A stretch of DNA of 64,000 nucleotides from Kalaharituber pfeilii (Eukaryota; Ascomycota; Pezizomycetes; Pezizales; Pezizaceae): positions 62,001 through 126,000 of the forward strand of contig WHUZ01000122.1 of assembly GCA_015179045.1 (NCBI GenBank), read 5' to 3'. Position 1 is the first letter of the stretch, and each line of letters starts with the position of its first letter. Of the stretch, positions 45,725 to 56,587 are shown in pieces. The position numbers and the translations under genes are program-made. Under the pieces are notes generated by a model, which did not search any database, was not told the DNA's origin, and saw only the letters and a program-made list of their open reading frames with translations.

Positions 45725-46886
45725 TACAGCACGTTCTCCACCACATCAGCCGCTACATCCACTGCCAATTCTGGCTTATCAAGCAAGCACATTTTCTCCA
45801 ACACCTGTCCCGGATTTTTCAAGTCTTCTACAGTACGTTTTCCTAGCTCCAGTAATTTTACATTAGATTCTCTGTGACCTGCTGTATGCTGTGTGGGCCA
45901 AAACTGTTCGTAAAAAGGTCCATTAGGAGGCTCAAGAAGACCAGTATAGCTGCATATAAGTCCAACAATGCTGTAGAAAGGTTTTCTATAGCTGCTTCCG
46001 CTGCTGGAACCACCTTCGAAGTGAGGTATAATTGTTCGTATACTGCACAACGGCTTACTAGCATGCTTACCAGCTCCACACCGACAATAGCAGCTGCCAT
46101 GTTCTGCTCCCCGCTGATGAAAATCTGTGTAGGCCCGTATGCATTAGTTGAAGGCTTCAGGTGAGCATGATGAGAAAGATAACGAGGGTTAATCAAAGGC
46201 AGAGTGTACAAAGAGGGGTATAAGGGGGAGAATGCGGAGTATGCTGGATAATAGCACTGGGGATGCAGGAATCAAACTGTCAAGGTAAATCGCACTCCCG
46301 CCCATGGCAAGGCAGTGTGTACAGGATCAAATTGTGTCGCTACATCTCCTACATGCTTGAACTTTTCAATCCAGCCTGTTATTGCTTCTGCCTTTTCACG
46401 GACATCTATTTCCCTCTGCCCCCATTTCAGCTTCCAACGTTTTTCTTCACATCTTGCCTGGGCCTCCCTGGCAGTCTTCAGAAGCTCTTCCAAGAATTCC
46501 CTTTTTCCAGAAATGGTCTTGACTTCTACCCCTGCTTTCTCCAGCCGACTCCTTTGCTCTGTGCGAAGACCTTCAAATGCTTTTGCCCATAGATCCTTTG
46601 ATACCCCCCATTCATTGCCTTTGCCGCCAAATGTACCCCGCTTCTGATCGTCACCTTTCGCATTAGGGTTATTTCCTTGACTATCATCTCGTTTGATGGG
46701 TTGATTTGTGTCATTTTCACAGGTGCCAGCCAGTTCATCCCCAAGCCGCTCTGTTGGTTCTGCTACAATTCTGGTGTCTGGGTTCGGATTTGGGGAATTA
46801 TTTTGCAAGCTTGGTTTGAATCCAAACAGACCAAGCAATCTGACTTGCTTGCGGGGTCTCGCCTTAGAGGTATTGTGACCCTCCAT
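45725..46886 (-). pseudogene. NLR fragment: NACHT-associated N-terminal domain only
   Basis: Exon 46886-46278, intron 46277-46125, exon from 46124, and a third segment to 45725. The protein ([78 protein letters not shown]) aligns along its length with the N-terminal domain of the ankyrin NLR at 52.0-53.0 kb. That domain type is found before NACHT in fungal STAND proteins. The last residues abut a GTAAGA donor at the exact position where the 53-kb gene has GTAAGT, but no NACHT or repeat exons follow. The first intron donor is also eroded. It could be a decoy or regulator if expressed, but a truncated relic is more likely. Confidence 0.65.
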
Positions 46887-46899
46887 GTTTGGACCTGGT

Positions 46900-46972
46900 A
46901 GTGAGCGGCACGAGCCGAGCCAGCTCGAGCTCACCCTCCAGCTCGGCTCGAGCTAGCTCGTGCCGCTCACTA
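46900..46972. mobile_element. 73-bp foldback MITE with 9-bp duplication
   Basis: Perfect 16-bp terminal inverted repeats (AGTGAGCGGCACGAGC and its reverse complement) and 9-bp duplications GGACCTGGT at 46891-46899 and 46973-46981. The interior is also partly palindromic with AGCTCGAGCT motifs. Nine-base duplications are typical of Mutator-like elements (established), so a MULE-derived MITE is likely. It lies just upstream of the ATG of the NLR fragment. Confidence 0.8.
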
Positions 46973-46989
46973 GGACCTGGTGAGGGGGT

Positions 46990-47700
46990 CCGGGATTGAT
47001 ATCTCGGCCAGACGCTAAGAGATCTCGGTTCCGCTGGTGCTGTGGAAGTTTTTTTTTTGAGTTTCGCTTGCTTTCCATTACTAATCTTTGATGTGTAAAT
47101 GCAGTGGAATCTTGGATTTTGACTCTTACCGAAGAAGTGTAGTGGGATCATTGACGTTAGAGGAGGGACTTTACTGTATGATAGTGTGGTTGTACAACCC
47201 CTGTAAGTTGCGTCTGTTCAGCATGGAGTGCAGCCGCAGCCAGACTGGTACAGTTTTCCCTTGCTATACCGGATCTGTAAACTCCGGCCGTTATTACTGT
47301 AAATAAAATGCTTGGCAGAATACAATAGGGATGGCAGCAAAAATAATAGAAATTGCCTAATTGGGAAGTAGATTGGCAATCACAACCAAATTTAATTATG
47401 TAAAGTCAACTTTAGTAAGCGTGTTCAAGATGAATGCAAAGGCGGGGGAACCAAGATTGGATGTATAAGTATCAGTGTATCCAGTATAGCAAGTATTATT
47501 TGTATGGAGACAGGGCGCAAGAGCCTGGCAATTGCTCTGGTATTGTTAGTGTGTCCGGTATAGCAAGAGGGTTTTGTAAGGGAACGGAATGTAGCAGCCT
47601 GAGAGCATCCGGTATAGCAAGGGAAAAAATGATCAACCACTTGGGTACATCCATTTTGGATCTTCGAGCTGGAAGTCCTTCAATCTCCAGAGCTCCCTTT
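46990..47700. other. No supported gene
   Basis: A minus ORF continues upstream of the NLR fragment to 47151 and could be a lost N-terminal extension. Beyond it, three short direct repeats of the type CCGGTATAGCAAG occur between 47480 and 47620. No gene is evident. Confidence 0.35.
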
Positions 47701-47711
47701 CCGGCACGGGT

Positions 47712-47716
<5 letters not shown>

Positions 47717-47747
<31 letters not shown>

Positions 47748-47786
47748 CACGTGACCCCGCTTGTAGCTGTTCGCCATGGCAGGGCA
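47717..47786 (-). mobile_element. Micro-retroposon, A type (70 bp)
   Basis: Perfect 13-bp duplications GCACGGGTAGGTT at 47704-47716 and 47787-47799. A 31-nt T-run and the same hairpin body as the copies at 5791 and 20102. Confidence 0.9.
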
Positions 47787-47840
47787 GCACGGGTAGGTTG
47801 AGAACATTCCTTACTGACAGTTCAATTCCCAGTTATTGTA

Positions 47841-47920
47841 CTAGCCAGTAAAATATGTATTCGGACAGGGGTACTAACGCACAACTTGCGCTATGCCCGA
47901 ATACATATTTTACTAGCTAG
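47841..47920. mobile_element. 80-bp MITE with TA duplication
   Basis: Terminal inverted repeats of 24 bp with one mismatch (CTAGCCAGTAAAATATGTAT... at 47841-47864; complement at 47897-47920). TA flanks both ends (47839-47840, 47921-47922), as for Tc1/mariner-type elements. Confidence 0.7.
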
Positions 47921-47929
47921 TAGTTAGGC

Positions 47930-50900
47930 AGCGTGATAAGCGTTGGAGTTGGTGGAGTGGATGAAGGAGAGAAAGGGAGGAGAGAGGATGGATGTGGATG
48001 ACAGAAGGGACGTGGCGGGGTCTATGCATGCACCGGGGGTGAGGTTGGGAGATATTTTTGGGGACGGAGGCCTGCTTGATGAGGGTGGGAAGCAGAGAGC
48101 AGCGGGGTACCCAGACCAGTATGGTGAAGGTAGGGTACCAGAATGTTGGGGGATCGTCGGTGGGGGGCATGTGTGGAGGGAGACCGTGTTTAAGGAAGGG
48201 TGGGACTTGGGCTTTGAGGGAGAAGTGTGGAAAAGGGAAGAAGTGGGGGGATGGAAAGTGGGGGGATGGAAAGTGGGGGGGCACCCAAGCCTGAAGAGGA
48301 TCGGGGGGGTTGGGAAGGAGACGAGGGTGGTAGGATGGGAGCGGAGAGAGGGGAGAGGGGGAGGAGGGGCGACGGGAATATAGTATGGGGAGAGAGGGAG
48401 GGGGTGGCAGTAGGGGGGTATATGTGGACGGGAGATGGAGGAACGAGGAGTTTGAGAGGTGGCTGGAAGGAGTGCTAGAGGTGCAGGGCAGGTGCGTCCT
48501 AGTGGGGGCTGGAACGCGCACAGCCCGGCGTGGAGTCTGGAAGGGGTGGAGGAGAGTGGGAGGGCAGGATTCTGAGGGAGAGGATGGGGGGGCTGGCTTC
48601 ACCTTGGTGGGAGAAAGGGAAGCAACGTGGAGGAGGGAAGTGGAGGGGAGGTTGAGAGAGTCGAGGATCGACTTGGTGTGGGTAAGGGGAGTGACGGTGG
48701 ACCGGGTGGGCCTGGTGGATGTGGGGTCGGACCACTCGGGGCTGGTGGTAGAATTCAGGGGAGAGGGGAGGTGGAAGAAGGGGAGAACAGGGTAGTGAGG
48801 GTTGACTGGGAGAGGATGGAAGAGGAGGTAGAGGGGTGGGGGGGGAGTGGGGGAGGAGGAAAGGAAGGAGTGGTTGGAGAGGGTGGGGGGAGGGACCGCA
48901 TACGAGAGGCTGAAAAGATGGAAGAGGTCCCTAGAGAAAGAGGTGAGAGTGGGGGGGAGGAGCAAGAGGTGGTGGACGGAAGAGATAGAGGAGATGAGGA
49001 AAGAAGTCAACAGGCTGGCACGGGGGGGGATAGGGGCCAGAGCGAGGTTGACGGAGGGGGAGAGGGTGAGGGGTTGGAAGGCGGCGGTGCAGAGGATGAA
49101 GTGGAAGATCCGGGAGGAGAAGAAGAAGTGCTGGAGGGAGTTCGTAGAAGAGGAAGGGTATAGCGACCCGTGGAGGGTGGTGAGGGTGGCGAAGGACCCT
49201 TTCGGAGGAAAAGAAAGGATGGGAAGGTTGAAAGATGAGGAGGGGAGGGAGTTGGAGGGGGACGGAGAGAAGGTGAGGGCGCTGGTGGAGAGGAATTTTG
49301 CGTGGAGGGAAGAGGGGGAGGCAGAGGCGGGGGAGGAGGAGGGGAGGGGGAAGCGGAGGGGAGGGGATGAGAGGGAGAGGGAGAGAGTAGAAGGAGAAGT
49401 GAGGGCTGCGTTGCAGGGCACCAAAAACAATTCGGCACCGGGACCCGACGGAATCGGATACCGATTGATCAAAGCTGCCCTGAAGACTCCCATCGGGGAT
49501 GAGTTAGTGAGGGAGATCGCCGAAAACTGGATCCGGATCAGGACCCCAGCGGAGTGGAGAGAGATGAGGGTCGTCATGATACCGAAGCCGGCAAGGACAT
49601 CAAGACGGCGAAAGCGTGGAGGCCAATCAACCTGATTAACTGTATCGGGAAGATCGGGGAGAAAGTCATGGCCAGCAGGCTACAGAAAGAAGACCGACTC
49701 TTCCACAGGCTCCAGCTGGGAGCACGCAAGGGGAGGAATGCGATCCAGGCGATGGCGAGGGCGGTAACAAAGGTGCAGAGGTGCCTGCACAGGGGGGGGA
49801 GAGCAGCGTGGGTGACGGCGGATGTTAAAGGAGGCTTTAACATCGTGAGGAAGGAGGTGGTCCTGAGAAGGATTGAGGAGAGGGGGAGCGAGGGGGTGAG
49901 AAAGAAGCGGAGGTGGCTGGAGTTTATGGGAGGCAGGGAGTTCGGAGTGTGGTGGAACGGCGAGGAGAAAGGGAGGGGCAGGTCGAACGTGGGGGTTCCG
50001 CAAGGGTCACCACTGTCACCGGTCATCTTCCTCATCTTCATGGCACCCACCATTGAGAAGATGGAGAGAAGGCTGAGGGGGTGGCGATGGGGGCGGAGGT
50101 AGAAGTGCCATCGTATGTCGACGACCTGGCAGCAACGGTCCTGGACTGGCACGGGTACTGGGACATGGGGCGGCTCAGGGAGAAAGTGAAGGTGGCAATG
50201 GCGGAAGTGGCGGAAGAAGATCAGATCCCGCTGGAGGAGTCGAAGTGGGAGATGATAACTTTCGGAGTGGGGAAAAGGAGGGGGAGATGCTGAAGTGGCT
50301 GGGAGTCATTTTCGATGAGAGGCTGACCTTCAGTGCGCATTGGCGAAATAGGCTGAGTACGGCGAGGAGGCTGGCGGGGGCACTCTCAGGACTAGGAAAC
50401 CGGGACTGGGGGATGTCACCACGGAGCTGGCGGCAGGCGTACACAGGGATGGTGAGGGCGGTGGCGATGTGGGGGAGTGAGATCGGGTGGAGAGGCCAGA
50501 AGGAGTGGAAGAAGGAGATGGAGCGATTACAGCTGCAAGTTTTGAAGAGAGCAGCTGGAGGGGGGAGAGGTGCCGGGGTGGAAGGGGTGAATGCGGTTTG
50601 CGGAGTGGAAGACGTGGAGACGGTCCTGGATGGCGCGCAAGCGAGAGCGATCGTCCGGGAGGTGGAGGCGCCGTCAGAGCTGGTGGAGCTGTGCACGGCG
50701 GACTTTAAAGAAGGTAATGAGGAGGTAGAAGAAGAGGCGAGAAATTGGAGAGACTGGGAGGTGCAGTGGGCACTGGCGGAGGAGGATGGGTATGAAACAG
50801 TGTTGGACCGCTGGCAGGGACAGTGGGCAAGATTCGCCGGGGAGGAAGAAGAGATCTCGTGGGGAGGAGAGTGCGAGAAGGTGGAAGTAGAGTTTGCAGA

Positions 50901-51672
50901 GAGGCTGGGGCGAAAGAAGGGGGGAGAGAGGAGTGGGAGACCTCGATTGAGGAGGCCGGAAGAGGGAGAGCGGTTCTCTTCTCGGATGGTAGTAAGGTCG
51001 AGGACAGCAAGGTGGGGGCGGGGGTGTGGGGAGATCAGCGGTGGTGGCGGAGGTAGTAGGGAGAACGGCGACGGTTTTTGACGGGGAGGTGAGGGGGTGA
51101 GAAGTGCGCTGGAGAGTGTACCGGAGGAGGTACCGGTCCTGGTTTGCTTAGATTCTGAAGCTGCTGTCATGGCGATTCAGAAGGCAGGCAAGGAGGGAAA
51201 GGGAAAGACCGAGGATGTGAGAAGGGTAGTGGATGCGGTGGCAAGGAGGAAGAGGAAGGGGGGTAATGCGAAACTGATGTGGGTTAAGGCTCACATTGGG
51301 ATTGCAGGAAATGAGAAGGCGGATGAGTGGGCGAAGAAGGGGACGGCGATGCAGGGGAAGGAGGTGGCCACCGGAAGTGGGGTGCGCCAGAGGGTGAAGG
51401 TGTGGAGGAAGGGAAAGAGAGAAGTGGAGGGCTTTGGAGGAGGAAAGGTCATGGAGTGGAGTAGGATGGCGACATCAAACTTCACTGCATTGCGACTGGA
51501 GCGAGGAAGGTGTGCTGGGTGGTTGAAGAAGCTGGGGGTGGCGGAATCGGATAGGTGCAGGTGTGGGGAGGTGCAAACGGGGGAGCATCTCGCTTTCCGA
51601 TGCAGAAACCAGAAGAACCGTCGAGAAGGCTTTGAGAGGTGGGGCGACATGGAAAAGAATTGGAAGACATGA
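47930..51672 (+). mobile_element. Long LINE (family C) ORF2, frameshifted
   Basis: Purine-rich + strand encoding, in order: an endonuclease domain (VKVGYQNVGG near 48120; GWNAHSPAW near 48510; SRIDLVWVRG and VGSDHSGLVVE near 48670-48750), reverse transcriptase (APGPDGIGYRLIKAAL at 49436; LQLGARKGRNAIQA; GVPQGSPLSPVIF at 50000; YVDDL at about 50115), and RNase H (LFSDGSK near 50980; VCLDSEAAV near 51150; WVKAHIGIAGNEKADEWA near 51280). A Cys-containing C-terminus ends at 51672. At least five frame changes make it inactive. I see no poly(A) tail or duplication; the 5' end lies just after the MITE. The NLR gene begins about 100 bp downstream. Confidence 0.8.
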
Positions 51673-51772
51673 TAGTTGCAATCCTACAAACAATCACCAC
51701 TGACTTACAAGTAACACTTTGCGAAAAATCTCCCATCCAGAATACACCACAACCTTGCAGCAGCTAATAACG

Positions 51773-54700
51773 ATGGTCGGAGAGAAAGAAATCAGCACGC
51801 AAGCATCGGTCCCCAAGCAAAGAAAAAGGGATTGGTTCCTGAAGCCATTCAGGCGAGACGACCGAAGTCGCTCCCCAAGTCGTAGTGATGGGGATCAAAT
51901 TTCGCCTGCGCATGTTCAACAATCTCCTCAGGATGTACAAGGAAAAGCGGGTAAAGAAGAGCAGGTGAATGCTGCTGACCCTGCAGGACAGCAGAATGCC
52001 GAAGGTTCGACCCTCCCCCCTGTCCCCCCCAAAAATAGAGCTCCAGGAGAGGAGACCTAATTCATTAGCATCAGATGCGGAGGAGGAGAAGCATTACCCT
52101 CACCACAAACCTTGCCAAACCAACCTTCCGACCGCATCAGCCGGACAGCAGGACAAAGTTTTTGTCAATTTATGGGTGGAAGCACATGAAAGTCTTCCGG
52201 AGGAAAACAAAAGGATCCTGGTGGAATGCGGAATAATCATCAATGCAAAATCAAGCCAAACCGGATTTCTGGATGAAATTCTGCGTGTTGCAAAGGAGGC
52301 AAAAGAGAAAGCGGAAGCGAAAAAGTGGAAAATTTAAGTTTGGGAGCATGGAAATAGATTTGGGTCAAAAGATGCAGGCAATAATCTGCTGGATTGATAA
52401 GTTCAAGACTATTGGGGACATAGTCGTACAATATGATCCAGTGCATGCTGCGTTGCCTTGGGCGGGGGTTAGATTTATCTTGCAGGTAAGTAAATTTCGA
52501 TACAGCTCCCTTTTTGCCTCTTCGGGATAGAGTCCACCTATCTACCTATCATGTGGTGGATTGAGACAGTTGTTGCCAGAATACTAACAGGATTTGGTCC
52601 GCCAGATCATTGTTGACAGACAGGAATCTATGGAAGCAGCACTGATTGGAATGGAACGCATTACTATGCTCATTAGCCAAGGTACCATATATGAGCAGTT
52701 ATATCTAACAATTGAGGAACCGTCTACACAGGGGAGGGATGCAAAGAACACCCTTTACAGAGCTCTTATAAAATTATATGCAGCGATCCTGACTCTGTTG
52801 AGCATTCTCATGCAAAATTTTACGAGTAACACAGGTACGTGGTATGCTCCTGTACTATATGGCTATACGTCTGCTAAGTACAATGCAAAAATCATTTATA
52901 TACATTAGCGAAACATATTCTAAGAAGTGCAATCAATCCGGGCGCCATTATAGAAAAACTGAAGGCATTAGATGGTCCAGAGTGCGCAGTGAACGCAGCA
53001 GCTGGTGTAGTGGAATCGTGCTGTAAGTTTCCTCCAATAACACTTTCATGATGCTCTGCCGCTAATTTAGCTGTACCACTTGGAATACAGATCAGGCAGA
53101 GTCAAGACATTTCCATAAAGGTGCGGGGTTGCAATCACTATGCATGGTATATTCACTCTAAACTTCGCGGTTTATTCAGAAACTTTCAAGGATCTCAAAA
53201 TGCTTCTGAAAAGCTTTGAGGCTATCCTAAACCGAGTGGACACAACTGTTGCTAGGATGTACCGAGAATTGAAGGTATATAAGTATTCTGTCTTGAAATT
53301 GAAACCCTATATAGAAATATTGACTTATTCCTGGTGTCTAGACACGGAGAGAGTCAAGATCCTTGAATGGTTCTCCAATATCCCGTATCGAGGCCACCAT
53401 GACTATGCACAAGAGGGCCGTGTGAAGGGTACTGGACAATGGCTTTTTGAACGACAAGAATTTCAAAGTTGGCTGAGGTCACAGCAGTCAGAAATGTTAT
53501 GGCTGCATGGAATTCGTGAGTTGAACTTGTCATCATCCTACACAAAGAGAATTGCTAACCAACCGAATTCAGCTGGTGCCGGAAAGACAAAGCTCGTGTG
53601 AGTATTAAGTCCTTATATTTGCAAGGCAGGCTGCTAATATAACCTTGGTGATAAACAGCTCTGCTGTTATTGATCATCTGCAACCAAAAGTGGACAAAGT
53701 CTCATTCTTCTATTGTAAGCGGGACGAAGAGCTCCGGCGGGATAGGCAGCAAATATTACTCGCACTAGTGAAACAGCTTGCATGTCCTGACAATGAGACA
53801 ATCTGTACCATAGTACAGGAAATTTACGAGAAGGAGCAGAAAGATCCTTCTGCAAGGAAGCATCTTCCCTTTGATGCAACAGCCACCCTTCTTACCCAAT
53901 TGGTAGACTGCTACCGTGAACCCATCATTGTCCTAGATGCTTTGGATGAATGCCCCCAAAAGACAATTGTTGACATTCTCGAGGCATTCTTCACCATCAT
54001 GAAGGCTTCGAAGGTTTCTGTGAAGGTGCTGGTGTCCAGCCGCCACAGCCTAGATATTGAGATTCGCATGCGGAATGTTCCTCATGTATGCATTGAAGCA
54101 CGAGACAATGCTCAGGATATTCAAAATTATGTGGAAACTGAGTTAGATACCCGAATCAAGGCAAAGAGGCTGCTCCAGGGAAGGGTGTCACGAGACCTTA
54201 GGGCAAAGATACAGGAGGTACTGTTAGATGGCGCCAATGGAATGTAAGTCATCTATCCAGCTTATCCGCCCATGAGATGCTTTCTTCACCAAACCATAGT
54301 ATCTTAAAGTGAGCGACTGCTATTGATTTCTAAAGATGCTTACAACCGCAATAGGTTCCTCTGGGTTGATTATCAATTGCAGGAGCTCTGTAACCTACGT
54401 CTAGAGCGGGATGTTCTTGTGACGGCTGGGAAAGCTTCCTAAGGATTTGACCGAAGTTTATCATGAAATCATGGCTTCAATAAAATCCCAACCTGGGAGT
54501 GCACCTATCCTTGCAGAGCGCGCCCTGAAGTGGATGCTAGTTTCCTTTGAACCATTGAGGCCTGAAGAATTGTGTGCAGCTTCGGAGGTGGACTCAACGC
54601 TTCCCATAAATCAAACCGTTGAAGACACAGAAACCACAGGCGTAGGGGTTGAAGTTGAGGTTCTCCTCAGCTTTTGTTCGGGATTACTTGTTTTAGACAA

Positions 54701-56587
54701 GTCTCTTAGAGTCGTTCGCTTTGCGCACTTGTCCGTACAAGAATATCTAGAAACAAGGATTGATGGGTGGGGTGTTTTGGACGCTCAACTTCTTGTCGCT
54801 GAGGCTTGTTTATGGATCCTCCAAAGGTACGAGAATAGCTTAGAATCTTTCGAGAATGGCTTTTAACAGGCTCTGAGGATAGGTCAGAAGTGTACAAGGG
54901 CCGCTCAGAAGAGAAAAAGAATGTGCACGTTCAACATATTCTGTATAGCTACTCCGCCTACTACTGGTTTAAACACTGCCGGTCCTATCAGTGTTTAGTT
55001 ACGCCCTTACCTGCAGCCAATACAACAGCGGCTGCTTCATGGCATCCTCGGGAACTCAAATTGCTGCACAGCTTCTTGGGTTCTTTGAATGCCCCAAGTG
55101 AAGCTTACGTGAAGTGGGTAAAATCTTTAGAGCGGCGGGGTGAGGGGCAGATCTGGAGGTCAGTGATGTCAACCCCGTTACGGCCCGTTTTTGCGGCAGC
55201 AACGGGTGGCCTGGGAGAGTTGGTTAGCCAGCTGTGGTCCTCAGAAGAGATCAATATGGACGAACGGAACAGTGGCAATCAATCCCTGCTTGTTTTGGCT
55301 GCTATGAGCGGAGAAACATGGATAGTAAAACAAATGCTGGATCGAGGGGCTGATGTGAACTCTGCGGGTGGCGAGTATGGGACTGCCCTAAATGTGGCTA
55401 TAGCTACGGGATATAAAGAAATTGTCAAAATCCTGCTGGATCGAGGGGCTGATGTGAACGCTGCGGGTGGCAAGTATGGAACTGCCCTGAATGTGGCGGT
55501 ATCTAAGAGATATGAGGAAATTGTCACACTCCTGCTGGATCGAGGGGCTGATGTGAACTCTGCGGGTAGCGAGTATGGGACTGCCCTGGATGTGGCTATA
55601 GCCAGGGGATATAAAGAAATTGTCACACTCCTGCTAGATCGAGGGGCTGATGTGAACTCTGCAAGTGACAACTATGGAACTGCTCTGGCTGCAGCGGCAT
55701 TTGAGGGAGATAAGGAAATTGTCACACTTCTGCTGGATCGAGGGGCTGATGTGAACTCTGCGGGTAGCAAGTATGGATCTGCCCTGGGTGCAGCTGTATA
55801 CTTGCGAAGGAAGGAAATTGTCAAAATCCTGCTGGATCGAGGGGCTGATGTGAACTCTGCAGGTGGCGAGTATGGGACTGCCCTAGGTATAGCGGCGCAT
55901 TATGGAAATACGAAAATTGTCACACTCCTGCTGGATCGGGGGGCTGATGTAAACTCTGCGGGTGGCAAGTATGGAACTGCCCTGGGCGCAGCTGCAGTTG
56001 CAATGTGGAAAAATAAAGAAATTGTCACACTCCTGCTGGATCGAGGGGCTGATGTGAACTCTGCGGGTAGCGAGTATGGAACTGCCCTGGAGGCAGCTGC
56101 CTCCAAGGGACGTAAAGAAATTGTCACAATCCTGCTGGATCGAGGGGCTGATGTGAACTCTGCGGGTAGTGAGTATGGATCTGCCCTGGGTGCAGCTGCA
56201 TGTTGGGGAAATAAGGAAGTTGTCACACTCCTGCTGGATCGAGGGGCTGATGTGAACTCTGCGGGTGGTGAGTATGGAACGGCCCTGGGTGCAGCTGCAC
56301 TCGGGGGAAATAAGGAAGTTGTCACACTTCTGCTGGATCGAGGGGCTGATGTGAACTCTGTGAGTGACAACTATGGAACTGCCCTAGCTGCAGCGGCATC
56401 TGAGGGACATGAGGAAATTGTCACACTCCTGCTAGATCGAGGGGCTGATGTGAACTCTGCGGGTGGCGAGTATGGAACTGCCCTCCATGCAGCGACATCT
56501 GAGGGACACGAGGAAATTGTCACAATCCTGCTGGATCTAGGAGCCGATCCAGGTCCTACTGTCCCGAAGGTATCATCCCACCCTTGA
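51773..56587 (+). pseudogene. NACHT-ankyrin STAND NLR, frameshifted
   Basis: At least nine exons separated by short GT..AG introns (for example 52486-52605, 52835-52908, 53023 onward). An N-terminal NACHT-associated domain ([33 protein letters not shown]) is followed by a NACHT domain with P-loop AGAGKTKLV (about 53570-53600, spanning an intron), Walker B IIVLDALDEC (about 53925-53955) and SSR sensor, then a winged-helix-like part (ALKWMLVSFEPLRPEELCAA, FAHLSVQEYLE). Twelve near-identical 33-residue ankyrin repeats follow (55330-56530; LLDRGADVNSAGGEYGTAL). Frame changes occur near 52030, 52335, 54425 and 54850, each in or near a short homopolymer or simple motif. It is a pseudogene unless these are assembly errors. 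Confidence 0.75.
55325..56545 (+). repeat. 99-bp ankyrin-encoding tandem repeats (12 units)
   Basis: Twelve units of 99 bp, one of 105 bp (unit 7, two extra codons). The DRGADVNSAG core is almost invariant. Variation clusters at about five codons between TAL and EIV, i.e. the finger/helix positions that contact ligands in ankyrin proteins. Confidence 0.88.

Noticed and set aside
47913..49577. 554-codon minus-strand ORF rich in Ser/Pro/Leu
   Set aside because: It is the antisense shadow of the purine-rich LINE, whose + strand carries clear endonuclease and reverse transcriptase motifs.
50175..51170. 331-codon minus-strand ORF
   Set aside because: Antisense of the LINE RNase H region with low-complexity Ser/Pro composition.
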